DNA from: an uncultured Collinsella sp.
GTDB lineage: Bacteria > Actinomycetota > Coriobacteriia > Coriobacteriales > Coriobacteriaceae
Direction of reading: 5' to 3'
Length of the DNA: 20,780 nucleotides
NCBI GenBank assembly: GCA_902478875.1
Contig: CABSMZ010000015.1
Coordinates: forward strand, 1 to 20,780
The translations under genes and the position numbers were made by a program. This document shows, in pieces, positions 6,431 through 14,545 of this stretch (positions within the stretch are counted from its first letter, which is position 1; each line of letters starts with the position of its first letter). A model generated the notes under the pieces. The model was not told the DNA's origin. It made no database searches and saw only the letters and a list, made by a program, of their open reading frames with translations.

Positions 6431-7282
6431 ATGGCAAACGGATTGCTTTTGCGGCTTCGCGAGCGTGAGCTCAGCGCGAGCCCGGCGGAACGCAATGTCA
6501 TCGCATATGTGAGCGCTCATCCGCACGAGGTGGTCGGGCTGTCCGTCCGCGGTCTTGCCGATGCCACGTTCTCCTCGCCCTCGAGCATTTTGCGCTTTTG
6601 CAAGCGTTTGGGTTTTGCGGGCTACAAGGAGTTCCAGCGCGAGCTGATTGCCGAGCTGGCGCTCTTAGGTGACAAGAAAGACGTAGCCCTCGAGGACATC
6701 TCCATGGATGACAGCGTCGAACGTATCGTGGGGAAGGTGATGAAAAGCAACGTGCGCACGATCGAAGCGACGGCGCGAACGCTCGATTACACCGTCTTGG
6801 AGCGATGCGCGGCCTATCTTAAGCGGGCACGCGCAGTCAATCTGTTCGGTATCGGTGCCTCTCGTTTGGTCGCGCACAATCTGGCGCAAAAGCTCATGCG
6901 TGTCGACAAAGAGTGCCATCTGTACGACGACTGGCATGATCAGCTCTTGTGTGCCAAGAACATGCATGAGGGCGATATGGCAATCGCCTTTAGCTACTCG
7001 GGCTTGACGCAAGAGGTGCTGGACTGCACCGCCGAGGCCCAACGTCACAACTGTCCCGTTGTGGCCGTGACCAAAGTAGATGGATCATCCAAGCTTGCCA
7101 CCATGGCCGATGCCGTGCTCGGCGTCGCTGCGAGTGAGCCCTTGGTCCGCAGCGGTGCCATGGCTTCGCGTATGGCCCAGCTTATGGTTGTCGATGCCCT
7201 GTACGCTGCTTACGTTGCCAGCGACTACGAACGGGCGACGCATGTCATTAAGCAAAACTACATCGAGAAACAGGAAAGATGA
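6431..7282 (+). CDS. RpiR-family transcriptional regulator (MurR-like), HTH plus SIS domains
   Basis: The 283-residue protein has an N-terminal RpiR helix-turn-helix domain (about 1-77; ASPAERNVIAYVSAHP, the recognition segment SSPSSILRFCKRLGFAGYKE) and a C-terminal SIS sugar-phosphate-binding domain (about 125-250; LFGIGASRLVAHNLAQKL, AFSYSGLTQEVLD). In this family the SIS domain senses a phosphosugar and changes DNA binding. It precedes murQ by 10 bases, so MurNAc-6P is the likely effector, as for E. coli MurR; this is inference from context. The ATG at 6431 is chosen because GGAGGTG (6418-6424) sits six bases upstream; a GTG at 6422 would overlap that site. The 26-bp palindrome at 6225-6250 is a candidate operator. 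Confidence 0.9.
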   Translation: MANGLLLRLRERELSASPAERNVIAYVSAHPHEVVGLSVRGLADATFSSPSSILRFCKRLGFAGYKEFQRELIAELALLGDKKDVALEDISMDDSVERIVGKVMKSNVRTIEATARTLDYTVLERCAAYLKRARAVNLFGIGASRLVAHNLAQKLMRVDKECHLYDDWHDQLLCAKNMHEGDMAIAFSYSGLTQEVLDCTAEAQRHNCPVVAVTKVDGSSKLATMADAVLGVAASEPLVRSGAMASRMAQLMVVDALYAAYVASDYERATHVIKQNYIEKQER

Positions 7283-7292
7283 GGTGAATGAA

Positions 7293-8216
<924 letters not shown>

Positions 8217-8273
8217 GTGCGCGGCGTGAGCTGATATGACATCCAGACGAGATACCCAATACAAGGAGGAGTT

Positions 8274-9704
8274 ATGACGAACAAAGAGCTGGCTCAAAAG
8301 CTGCTGGACCTTTTGGGCGGTAAAGGCAACGTGCTCGCAAACGCGGCGTGCATGACGCGCCTGCGCGTGACCGTCAAAGACACGGGCAGCGTCGACACGG
8401 AGGGCATTAAGGCACTCGACGGCGTGATGGGCTTGGTCGAGGACGACACGATGCAGATCGTGCTGGGTCCGGGCAAGGTGAATAAGGTGCTCGAGGAGTT
8501 CTCCAAGCTCACCGGCCTTGCGAAAGGCGTTGCTGACGAGAGCGTGGTTGACGCTGCGGCCACAAACAAGGCCGCGCAGAAGGCAAAGTACGAGTCCAAG
8601 CCGGTTCAGGCCTTCCTCAAGAAGATTTCCAATGTCTTCGTCGCCCTGCTTCCCGGCATCATTGCGGCTGGCCTCATCAACGGTATCTGCAACGTCATTA
8701 ACGTCTCGACGGCAGGCGCGCTTGCAGGCGAGTGGTGGTACCAGGGCATTCGTTCCATGGGCTGGGCCCTGTTTGCCTATCTGCCCATCTTGGTGGGCTA
8801 TAACGCGGCACGTGAGTTTGGCGGCTCCGCTGCGCTGGGCGGCATCGCCGGCATGATGTGTATTGCCAACAGTGCCATGCCCCTGCTTGCGCCTGGTGCG
8901 GCTGATCCTGCCGCTGCCATTCTGCTGCCGCTCGCCAATGCGCAGTACAACCCCGCAGCGGGCGGCATGATCGCGGCTCTTATCGCTGGCGCATTTTTTG
9001 CCTGGATGGAGCGTCAGATTCGCAAAGTTATGCCCAACGCACTCGACACGTTCTTGTCCCCGCTGCTGGTGCTCATCATCGGCGCCTTTGCTCTGATGCT
9101 CGTCATCCAGCCGGTTGGCGCATGGCTGACGACTGCCATCTTTAGCGTTTTGACCTTTATCTTCGAGAAGCTGGGCGTCCTGGGCGGCTATATCCTGTCG
9201 GCAGGCTTCTTGCCGCTGGTTTCCGTCGGCCTGCATCAGGCGCTCACGCCGATCCACGCTATGCTCAACGATCCCGACGGCGCTACCAAGGGCATCAATT
9301 ACCTGCTCCCCATCCTTATGATGGCTGGCGGCGGCCAGGTCGGTTCCGGTTTGGCGCTGTACTTTAAGACCAAGAACGCCAAGCTCAAGAAGTACGTCGC
9401 AGAGTCCATTCCCGTTGGAATCCTGGGTGTGGGCGAGCCTCTGATGTATGCCGTTACGCTGCCGCTCGTTCGTCCGTTTGTGACGGCCTGCCTGGGTGCC
9501 GGATTTGGCGGCGCGCTCGCGGCGCTGCTTCACATCGGCACGGTTTCTCAGGGCGTTTCCGGTCTGTTTGGCCTGCTGATCGTCGTTCCTGGCCAGCAGC
9601 TCGGCTACGTTGCCGCTATGCTGCTTGCCTATGCCGCCGGCTTTGTCCTGACGTGGTTCTTTGGCGTCGACGAGCAGAAGATCAATGAGTTCTTTGGCGA
9701 GTAG
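8274..9704 (+). CDS. murP: PTS transporter EIIBC, MurP-like (MurNAc or MurNAc-GlcNAc)
   Basis: This is a sugar phosphotransferase permease that takes up and phosphorylates its substrate. Residues 1 to about 80 form an EIIB domain of the glucose/sucrose superfamily with the phosphocysteine at C26 (ANAACMTRLRV). After a short linker, about residues 105-470 form the polytopic EIIC domain, with the conserved GVGEPLMYAVTLP loop (E388) near its end. Total length is 476 residues. No EIIA domain is fused and none is encoded nearby, so phosphate must come from an EIIA elsewhere, as for E. coli MurP. Position between murQ and a mupG-type gene makes MurNAc or MurNAc-GlcNAc the likely substrate; the sequence alone would also allow a sucrose- or trehalose-type assignment. 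AAGGAGGAG lies just upstream of the ATG, 57 bases after murQ. Confidence 0.9.
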   Translation: MTNKELAQKLLDLLGGKGNVLANAACMTRLRVTVKDTGSVDTEGIKALDGVMGLVEDDTMQIVLGPGKVNKVLEEFSKLTGLAKGVADESVVDAAATNKAAQKAKYESKPVQAFLKKISNVFVALLPGIIAAGLINGICNVINVSTAGALAGEWWYQGIRSMGWALFAYLPILVGYNAAREFGGSAALGGIAGMMCIANSAMPLLAPGAADPAAAILLPLANAQYNPAAGGMIAALIAGAFFAWMERQIRKVMPNALDTFLSPLLVLIIGAFALMLVIQPVGAWLTTAIFSVLTFIFEKLGVLGGYILSAGFLPLVSVGLHQALTPIHAMLNDPDGATKGINYLLPILMMAGGGQVGSGLALYFKTKNAKLKKYVAESIPVGILGVGEPLMYAVTLPLVRPFVTACLGAGFGGALAALLHIGTVSQGVSGLFGLLIVVPGQQLGYVAAMLLAYAAGFVLTWFFGVDEQKINEFFGE

Positions 9705-9771
9705 TTTGATATCGCGAGCCGTGTTGCTCGGGGTTCGCGGCGCGCGGCAGATTTCTTGATGCTATGGTTGT

Positions 9772-9805
9772 GCCGGCGGGGCTAACTGCTCCGCCGGCCT
9801 TTTTT
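9772..9805 (+). terminator. Terminator-like hairpin between murP and mupG
   Basis: GCCGGCGGGGC (9772-9782) pairs with 9788-9798, one G-U pair, loop of five, followed by six T (9800-9805). It is a strong intrinsic terminator 67 bases after murP and only 16 bases before the next start, so mupG probably receives reduced read-through or has its own regulation. Confidence 0.85.
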
Positions 9806-9821
9806 AAAGGAGCGTTGTAGC

Positions 9822-10874
9822 GTGAAAACGGGTATTTCGATTTATCTTTCCAGCCCTTTGCAGGATATTGAGCGGACGATTGAGCGTGGTGCCGCGGCGG
9901 GTGCGCGCTACGCGTTCACCTCACTGCATATTCCCGAGGATGGGGGAGCGGCGTATGCCGATAAGGTCCGTCATGTGCTGTCGCTGCTCTCCGCCCGCGG
10001 CATTGCGCTCATCGCCGATGTGGGGCCGCGCACGTGCGATTTGCTCGGGCTTGAGCGCATCGAGGACCTGCGCGATCTGGGGTTGGAATACCTTCGTTTG
10101 GACTATGGCTTTAGCGCCCAACGGGTCGCGGAGCTGTCCGGTGTATTTCGCATAGTGGTCAATGCATCGACGGTGAGTTCTGATGAAATCGCATCGTGGC
10201 GTGAGGCCGGTGCCGATGTGACTCGTTTTGCCGCCTGCCACAATTTTTACCCCAAGCCTTATACCGGTTTAGCTCTGGAGGACATTGCTCGGGTGAATCT
10301 TCGTCTTGCGGCGCTTGGATTCGAAATCATGGCTTTTGTGCCGGGTGATGCTAACGTTCGCGGGCCGGTATTCGAGGGACTGCCGACGGTCGAGGCGCAG
10401 CGCGGTCGCGCGTCAAAGGTTGCTCTCAATATGCTTGAGCTTGCACATGGCGCCGATTGCGACATTGTGTTGGTCGGCGACCCCGATCTTTCCGATGCGG
10501 GCTGGGCGCAGTTTGCTCAAGTTTCCGCCGGATACGTGGACCTGCAATGCGAGCTTGAGCCCGGTTATGCCTATGTGCGCGGGCAGATTCATCACGACCG
10601 GCCCGACTCGAGCACCCTCATCTTTAGGTCTCAGGAGTCACGTACGACGCATAAGCCGGATTCCGTGCCGACGGATGCCGGAGCCGGCCTGCCGCGAAAG
10701 GCGGGGTCGATCGCTGTGAGCAATAGCGGATATGGGCGCTACGAAGGCGAGCTTGAGATTGCGCGGGTCGATCTTCCCGGTGACGAGCGCATGAACGTTG
10801 CGGGCCATATCACGCCCGAGGCAATGGAGCTGCTGCCGTTCATCAAACGCGGATTCGGGGTACGGTTCGTTTAG
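9822..10874 (+). CDS. mupG: DUF871 protein, MupG-type 6-phospho-N-acetylmuramidase
   Basis: The 350-residue protein belongs to the DUF871 family, whose characterised member, S. aureus MupG, hydrolyses MurNAc-6P-GlcNAc to MurNAc-6P and GlcNAc in the cytoplasm. An N-terminal TIM-barrel-like domain (about 1-235) starts MKTGISIYLSS and carries HIPEDGG, VNASTVSSDEI and the family hallmark HNFYPKPYTGL, then FVPGD and GLPTVEAQRG; a smaller C-terminal domain follows. In S. aureus mupG, murQ, murP and murR form one operon, and the same four families are present here in a different order. That supports import of the intact disaccharide by MurP. The start is GTG with AAAGGAG (9806-9812) nine bases upstream, directly behind the terminator hairpin's T run, so translation signals begin right where the hairpin ends. 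Confidence 0.9.
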   Translation: MKTGISIYLSSPLQDIERTIERGAAAGARYAFTSLHIPEDGGAAYADKVRHVLSLLSARGIALIADVGPRTCDLLGLERIEDLRDLGLEYLRLDYGFSAQRVAELSGVFRIVVNASTVSSDEIASWREAGADVTRFAACHNFYPKPYTGLALEDIARVNLRLAALGFEIMAFVPGDANVRGPVFEGLPTVEAQRGRASKVALNMLELAHGADCDIVLVGDPDLSDAGWAQFAQVSAGYVDLQCELEPGYAYVRGQIHHDRPDSSTLIFRSQESRTTHKPDSVPTDAGAGLPRKAGSIAVSNSGYGRYEGELEIARVDLPGDERMNVAGHITPEAMELLPFIKRGFGVRFV

Positions 10875-10966
10875 CGTGTGACCCGTGGGCTACAATTGGC
10901 CCATCATACGAAGGCGCCTCGTGTGGCGTGTGCCTGCGTTGGCCGATCTATATTCGGAGGATTCCC

Positions 10967-11326
10967 ATGACCGTACTGTTTGTTGAATATCCCAAGTGCT
11001 CGACCTGTAAGAAGGCCAAGGCATGGCTGGACGAACACGGGGTAGAGTATATCGACCGCGATATCGTTTTGGACAATCCCGCGGCTGATGAGCTTGCGAC
11101 CTGGATTGCTCGTTCGGGACTGCCGGTGCGGCGCTTCTTTAATTCGTCGGGCATGAAATATCGAGAGCTGGGCCTGAAGGCACGTCTAGATGCGGGCATG
11201 ACGGATCGGGAGTGCTACGAGCTGCTGGCGACCGACGGCATGCTGGTCAAGCGTCCGCTGTTGGTGGGCGACGACTTTGCGATTCCCGGCTTTAGGGAAG
11301 CAGCTTGGACCGAGGCGCTGCTGTAG
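10967..11326 (+). CDS. ArsC/Spx-family thioredoxin-fold protein
   Basis: A 119-residue protein of the ArsC/Spx/YffB superfamily. It has a CxxC motif in the usual N-terminal place (C11-S-T-C14, in EYPKCSTCKKAKAWL), the FFNSSG segment after helix 2, and the family signature DGMLVKRPLL near the end. Family members include arsenate reductases, the RNA-polymerase-binding regulator Spx, and proteins of unknown function such as YffB. The CSTC form and absence of an ars operon argue against assigning arsenate reduction. The start at 10967 follows CGGAGG (10955-10960) by six bases. A TACAAT (10891-10896) between mupG and this gene could be a -10 element, so it may be transcribed on its own. Confidence 0.88.
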   Translation: MTVLFVEYPKCSTCKKAKAWLDEHGVEYIDRDIVLDNPAADELATWIARSGLPVRRFFNSSGMKYRELGLKARLDAGMTDRECYELLATDGMLVKRPLLVGDDFAIPGFREAAWTEALL

Positions 11327-11398
11327 CGGCTGCGGAAAGTGCGACCCGTTTTGAGCGCTCGGGGTGGGACGTGTTTTCCATCGGAGGGCTCGCTCGGC

Positions 11399-11809
11399 TC
11401 AATCCTTGAGCTGCGCCCATTCGTGCGGATCGTAGACCTTTACGTGCTTGTTGGGCTTGCCGCTCCAGTACTCCTCGTCCATAAAGGGCAGATATGCCTG
11501 AACACCGGGGCAGATAAAGGGAATCCGCTGCTGTTGCAGTCGCTCGCGCTGTCGCTGCTCCAGGTGCGCCTCGGATATGACAGTCGGCATACCGGACAGC
11601 TCGACGAGGCTTGCCTGGATTCGCTTAAGGTCGGGGAGTCCCGCGTGCCATGACATCCGCATGATCAAAAAGGATGCACGGCGGTATTTTGCCTGCATCA
11701 CCGTGATGGCGGGGCGCAGAGTGGGATGGATTTTGTCCCGTTCGGGCCAAAGGTCAGCAGTGATCTCGAGGCCCAGGGTCTCCCATAGGTAATCAAGCTC
11801 TTCGTCCAT
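11399..11809 (-). CDS. Small uncharacterised protein resembling the N-terminal domain of MarR-annotated Firmicutes proteins
   Basis: A 136-residue minus-strand protein, convergent with the ArsC-like gene. I do not recognise a characterised function. Its second half (LKRIQASLVELSG, then LQQQRIPFICPGVQAYLPFMD) resembles, from memory, the N-terminal domain of larger proteins annotated as MarR-type regulators, in which a winged helix follows an IPFI-V-G-Q-YLPFL segment. Here the protein ends soon after, at VYDPHEWAQLKD, so the DNA-binding part is absent. It may be a free-standing domain or the remnant of a longer gene. The ATG at 11809 is chosen because GAGG lies just upstream; an ATG at 11830 in the same frame is possible. 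A 17-bp palindrome at 11879-11895 lies in its upstream region. Confidence 0.7.
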   Translation of the reverse strand: MDEELDYLWETLGLEITADLWPERDKIHPTLRPAITVMQAKYRRASFLIMRMSWHAGLPDLKRIQASLVELSGMPTVISEAHLEQRQRERLQQQRIPFICPGVQAYLPFMDEEYWSGKPNKHVKVYDPHEWAQLKD

Positions 11810-11878
11810 GGCGCCTCGATATCCGTGCAATGATGACGGTTCGATTGTGCCATCAGCCGTGAGTGCTGCATTGTTGTA

Positions 11879-11895
11879 ATCTACCAGCGGTAGAT
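11879..11895. promoter_or_regulatory. 17-bp palindrome upstream of the small minus-strand gene
   Basis: ATCTACC-AGC-GGTAGAT is a perfect 7-bp inverted repeat with a 3-nt centre, about 70 bases upstream of the 11809 start. It has operator-like size and position. No regulator can be named. Confidence 0.4.
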
Positions 11896-11924
11896 GCGGG
11901 ATGTTTTACGGGCTTTGGCGCCGT

Positions 11925-11990
11925 ACGTGTCGCTGGCGCTTCACAGGTCCTTCACGTGTCGCTGGCGCTTCACAGGTCCTTCACGTGTCG
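11925..11990. repeat. 29-bp tandem repeat (2.3 copies)
   Basis: Two identical 29-bp units (11925-11953 and 11954-11982, each starting ACGTGTCGCTGGCGC) are followed by the first eight bases of a third. It lies in the 294-base gap between the small minus-strand gene and the tRNA genes, about 40 bases upstream of the tRNA promoter. The units are non-coding and exact, suggesting recent slippage or a repeated binding site. Confidence 0.85.
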
Positions 11991-12030
11991 GCCGTATTTG
12001 ACTGAATTTCAAAAAAGTCAAAATTGGGGC

Positions 12031-12059
12031 TTGCGTCACGGCCGGACTTCCCGTATATT
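12031..12059 (+). promoter_or_regulatory. Promoter of the tRNA-Gln/tRNA-Glu unit
   Basis: TTGCGT (12031-12036) and TATATT (12054-12059) are 17 bases apart, preceded by an A-rich stretch (AAAAAAGTCAAAATT) that could act as an UP element. The predicted start lies about 35 bases before mature tRNA-Gln. Confidence 0.7.
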
Positions 12060-12103
12060 TCTTTCTTGCGCAAAGGCACAGCCGAGCGCAGCGATGCAGT
12101 CAT

Positions 12104-12177
12104 TGGGATGTCGTCTAATGGCAGGACAGCGGATTCTGGTTCCGTCAATGGGGGTTCGACTCCCTCCATCCCAGCCA
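12104..12177 (+). tRNA. tRNA-Gln (anticodon CTG)
   Basis: Full cloverleaf: acceptor TGGGATG pairs with CATCCCA, anticodon loop TTCTGGT gives CTG, T-stem GGGGG pairs with CCCTC around TTCGACT, discriminator G, and CCA is encoded (12175-12177). Co-transcribed with tRNA-Glu 17 bases downstream. Reads CAG glutamine codons. Confidence 0.96.
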
Positions 12178-12194
12178 TTGCATTTGCTACATAT

Positions 12195-12271
12195 GGCCCG
12201 TTCGTCTAGCGGTTTAGGACGCCGCCCTCTCAAGGCGGAGATCACCAGTTCGAATCTGGTACGGGCTACCA
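12195..12271 (+). tRNA. tRNA-Glu (anticodon CTC)
   Basis: Acceptor GGCCCGT pairs with ACGGGCT (one G-U), anticodon arm CCGCC-CTCTCAA-GGCGG gives CTC, T-arm CCAG-TTCGAAT-CTGG is present, discriminator A, and CCA is encoded (12269-12271). Reads GAG glutamate codons. A terminator follows 10 bases later. Confidence 0.96.
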
Positions 12272-12281
12272 AAATTGAACG

Positions 12282-12309
12282 CCCGGGCCTCGTAAGAGAC
12301 CCGGGTTTT
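12282..12309 (+). terminator. Rho-independent terminator of the tRNA unit
   Basis: CCCGGG (12282-12287) plus CTC (12289-12291) pair with GAG (12296-12298) plus CCCGGG (12300-12305), with one internal mismatch and a GTAA loop, then TTTT (12306-12309). Placed directly after tRNA-Glu. Confidence 0.85.
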
Positions 12310-12368
12310 GTGTATTGACCGATATTTAAGGCGCGCGTTGAGTCTGCCGCCCGGACCGAGGAGTTGTC

Positions 12369-13286
12369 ATGGACCTGCCTATCAGCTTGGAAGACATCAC
12401 GTATGCCGAGAACTATCTGGCGCAGGGCGACCTGGCTACGGCGACGCCGCTGCTTGAGCGTCTGGTGGAGCTCGCCGAGGAGTATATCGACGCTGAGTGC
12501 AAGACGGAGGAGAAGCGCCAGTACTTTAGCTTCGACAGCAAGTTTGAGCGCCTGGCCTATCGCCGCGTGGAGAAGGATCCGCGCGAGCTGGTGCAGGTCG
12601 AGGTTCCCTTTGACCGCCTGTACTCCGACATGGCGTTTGCCTACATTCGCCAGCAGGATTATGTGAGTGCTCGGAATGCCCTGATGCAGGCCGTGCGTTG
12701 GGATCCCATGAACTGCAACTATCGCTTGGACTTGGCCGAGCTGTTCCGCGCGCTCGAGGACAAGCAGGAGTGGGCATCGCTCTCGTTCTCGGTGCTGGAG
12801 CGCGCGAGCGACGGTAAGTGCGCCGCACGCGCCTACACCAATTTGGGTCAGTACTTCTTGGAGCCCGAGACCGAGAACATTTCGGCTGCCGTGGGCTGCG
12901 CGCGTCTGGCGCTGCGCCTGGCGCCCAATGATGCGCATACGACACGCCTGCTCAACAAGATCCATACCACCTATCCGGATGCCGCGGACGAGAGTGACGA
13001 CCATGTGATGGGTGAGCTCGCCCTGCAGGGCGTGCCGACCTCGCCTTCGGCCGAGATCGCCATCTGCCTGATCATGTGCGCGACCGATGCTGCAAGCGAC
13101 GGCGACAAGCAGGAGGCTACGCGTCTGACGGTCCGTGCCCGCGACCTGGTGGGCGAGGAGGCATGCGCGGCGATTATCAAGCTGGTGCGCGAGAGCGATG
13201 CCGAGCTTAATGCCGAGTGCAGGGCAAAGCGCGAGGCTGCGGGCTCAAACGCCGATGGCGCCAAGGAGGCCGGCGATGCCCAGTAA
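12369..13286 (+). CDS. Tetratricopeptide-repeat protein of unknown function
   Basis: A 305-residue soluble, acidic, helix-rich protein. TPR-like pairs of helices are visible at about 12-40 (YAENYLAQGDLATATPLLERL), about 84-115 (LYSDMAFAYIRQQDYVSARNALMQAVRWDP), about 120-150 and about 160-195 (AYTNLGQYF, then AARLALRLAPNDAHT-like). There is no signal peptide or membrane span. TPR proteins act as protein-binding scaffolds; nothing here indicates the partner. The last residues (ECRAKREAAGSNADGAKEAGDAQ) are low-complexity and charged. The gene overlaps smpB by 11 bases and provides the smpB ribosome-binding site inside its own end, so the two products are probably made together; a link to ribosome rescue is possible but only positional. 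GAGGAG lies just upstream of the ATG. Confidence 0.85.
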   Translation: MDLPISLEDITYAENYLAQGDLATATPLLERLVELAEEYIDAECKTEEKRQYFSFDSKFERLAYRRVEKDPRELVQVEVPFDRLYSDMAFAYIRQQDYVSARNALMQAVRWDPMNCNYRLDLAELFRALEDKQEWASLSFSVLERASDGKCAARAYTNLGQYFLEPETENISAAVGCARLALRLAPNDAHTTRLLNKIHTTYPDAADESDDHVMGELALQGVPTSPSAEIAICLIMCATDAASDGDKQEATRLTVRARDLVGEEACAAIIKLVRESDAELNAECRAKREAAGSNADGAKEAGDAQ

Positions 13287-13746
13287 GCGCGAGCGCAAGC
13301 TCATTTCCAAGAATCGCTCGGCACATCACGAGTACTTTATCGATGAGACGTTTGAGTGCGGTATTGAGCTGAGCGGTACCGAGGTCAAGTCGATTCGCGA
13401 GCGCGCGTGCCAGATTACCGATACCTTCGCACTGATTCGTGGCGGTGAGTGCTGGCTCGTCGGCCTGCATATCCACCCTTATAGCCATGGTGGCGTGTGG
13501 AATCGCGATCCCGACCGTCGGCGCCGTCTGCTGCTGCACCGCAAGGAGATCGACTTTCTTGACGGCAAACTTCGCAACCGTGGTTATGCGCTGGTTCCGT
13601 TGGAGCTCTACTTTAATACCGACGGTCGCGTAAAACTGCTGCTGGGCCTGGGTCGCGGCAAGAAGCTCTACGACAAGCGCGAGGACATGGCCAAGCGTGA
13701 TGTCCAACGCGAGATCGACCGCGCCCTCAAGGAACGCAACCGCTGA
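13276..13746 (+). CDS. smpB: SsrA-binding protein SmpB
   Basis: SmpB binds tmRNA and delivers it to stalled ribosomes, mimicking the codon-anticodon part of a tRNA. The 156-residue protein matches the family from end to end: KLISKNRSAHHEYFIDETFECGIELSGTEVKSIR (oligonucleotide-binding barrel), the HIHPYSHGGVWNRDPDR segment, LLLHRKEI, ALVPLELYF, and the basic C-terminal tail LGRGKKLYDKREDMAKRD...IDRALKERNR, which becomes helical in the mRNA channel. AAGGAGG (13263-13269) lies six bases before the ATG and inside the TPR gene. No ssrA (tmRNA) gene is visible around it; in many genomes ssrA lies next to smpB, so it must be elsewhere here. Confidence 0.97.
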   Translation: MPSKRERKLISKNRSAHHEYFIDETFECGIELSGTEVKSIRERACQITDTFALIRGGECWLVGLHIHPYSHGGVWNRDPDRRRRLLLHRKEIDFLDGKLRNRGYALVPLELYFNTDGRVKLLLGLGRGKKLYDKREDMAKRDVQREIDRALKERNR

Positions 13747-13758
13747 CCGTCCTTCATA

Positions 13759-13825
13759 AGTTGCGGTGGAATACGGACTGTTTTGCCTGTTTGAGGGGCT
13801 ATTCAGTCCCTATTTCACCGCAACT
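13759..13825. repeat. 67-bp palindromic intergenic repeat, copy 2
   Basis: The arms 13759-13780 and 13804-13825 match those of the element at 580-646, and the right arm (ending CTATTTCACCGCAACT) is identical to the right arm of copy 1. The 23-nt centre resembles the complement of the centre of copy 1, so the two copies appear to be in opposite orientation. It begins 13 bases after the smpB stop. Confidence 0.85.
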
Positions 13826-13867
13826 GCGGGTGTCTCATCTTTCTTACTGTTCTGACACATATGTTTC

Positions 13868-13901
13868 AAAGGCGGTGTCCGTTATGGGCGCTGCCTTTTT
13901 T
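13868..13901 (+). terminator. Terminator between smpB and the flavin reductase gene
   Basis: AGGCGGTGTCC (13870-13880) pairs with 13886-13896 (two G-U pairs, 5-nt loop), extendable by A-T pairs, and ends in six T (13896-13901). It can end the TPR-smpB transcript. Because it lies 51 bases upstream of the next start it could also work as an attenuator if transcription starts before it, but no convincing promoter is seen there. Confidence 0.75.
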
Positions 13902-13952
13902 GTGGGTACATACATCCATGAGGTTCCAACCCGAGCTAGGGGAGTGATCGTT

Positions 13953-14456
13953 ATGGACAAAACTGCGTTCTTTACCATGCCGAGCGGCCTGTACGTGGTG
14001 AGCGCCGCGGCAGACGGGCTGCGCGCCGGCTGCGTCATCAACACTGCGGTGCAGGTGACGTCCATGCCGCCGCGTATTTCGGTTGCCGTGAACAAGGACA
14101 ACGTCACCTCGGGCGTCATCGCTTCGGCCAAAGCGTTCGCGCTGACCGTGATCGATCAGACCGCCGATATGCTCTACATCGGTAACTTTGGGTTCCGCAC
14201 CAGCAGCGATTATGACAAGTTTGCCAAATACGAGACCCGCGAGACGGCTCTGGGCATGCCCTATGTGCCCGAGCACGCGGCGGCCCTGTTTAGCTGCCAT
14301 TTGATCGACACTGTGGATGTTGGCACGCATCTACTGTTTATCGGCGAGGTCGAGGATGCCGAGCGCTTGAGTGACGAGACGCCGCTCACCTACGATTACT
14401 ACCATAAGGTCCTGAAGGGCAAGACGCCTCCGAAGGCGTCCTCGTATCAAGGCTAG
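13953..14456 (+). CDS. Flavin reductase-like FMN-binding protein
   Basis: A 167-residue split-barrel FMN-binding protein of the flavin reductase family. It begins MDKTAFFTMPSGLYVVSA and shows INTAVQVTSMPPRISVAVNKDN (flavin-phosphate region), NFGFRTSSDYDKF and the C-terminal YYHKVLKGKTPPKASSY, all typical of flavoredoxin and the flavin reductase half of high-molecular-weight rubredoxin. It reduces or carries FMN with NAD(P)H or a protein donor. A rubredoxin gene follows 89 bases later, so electron passage from this protein to rubredoxin, for oxygen or peroxide reduction in an anaerobe, is a reasonable inference. The ATG at 13953 has GGGGAG upstream; the frame is open to 13761, but that extension runs through the repeat and terminator. 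Confidence 0.9.
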   Translation: MDKTAFFTMPSGLYVVSAAADGLRAGCVINTAVQVTSMPPRISVAVNKDNVTSGVIASAKAFALTVIDQTADMLYIGNFGFRTSSDYDKFAKYETRETALGMPYVPEHAAALFSCHLIDTVDVGTHLLFIGEVEDAERLSDETPLTYDYYHKVLKGKTPPKASSYQG

Positions 14457-14473
14457 AAATGTTTTAAAAATAC

Positions 14474-14501
14474 TTGCATTATATTATTGAGAATCTATAC
14501 T
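14474..14501 (+). promoter_or_regulatory. Rubredoxin promoter
   Basis: TTGCAT (14474-14479) and TATACT (14496-14501) with a 16-base spacer lie in a markedly AT-rich stretch (14457-14512), 45 bases before the rubredoxin ATG. The contrast with the GC-rich surroundings and the good hexamers suggest strong expression independent of the flavin reductase gene. Confidence 0.7.
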
Positions 14502-14545
14502 GATAAATGAAGTACATCACCAGTCGCGTTTGAGAGGAGAACATC

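Noticed and set aside
10967..11326. Arsenate reductase
   Set aside because: Superfamily fold fits, but no ars genes are nearby and the CSTC motif is also found in Spx/YffB-type proteins, so the specific function is left open.
11863..12318. 151-codon plus-strand frame across the tandem repeat and tRNAs
   Set aside because: It covers two tRNA genes and their promoter, so it cannot be a protein gene; the peptide shows no family.
13747..13952. ssrA (tmRNA) gene beside smpB, or a flavin riboswitch before the flavin reductase
   Set aside because: No tRNA-like ends, tag reading frame or conserved aptamer sequence was seen; the interval is explained by the 67-bp repeat and a terminator.
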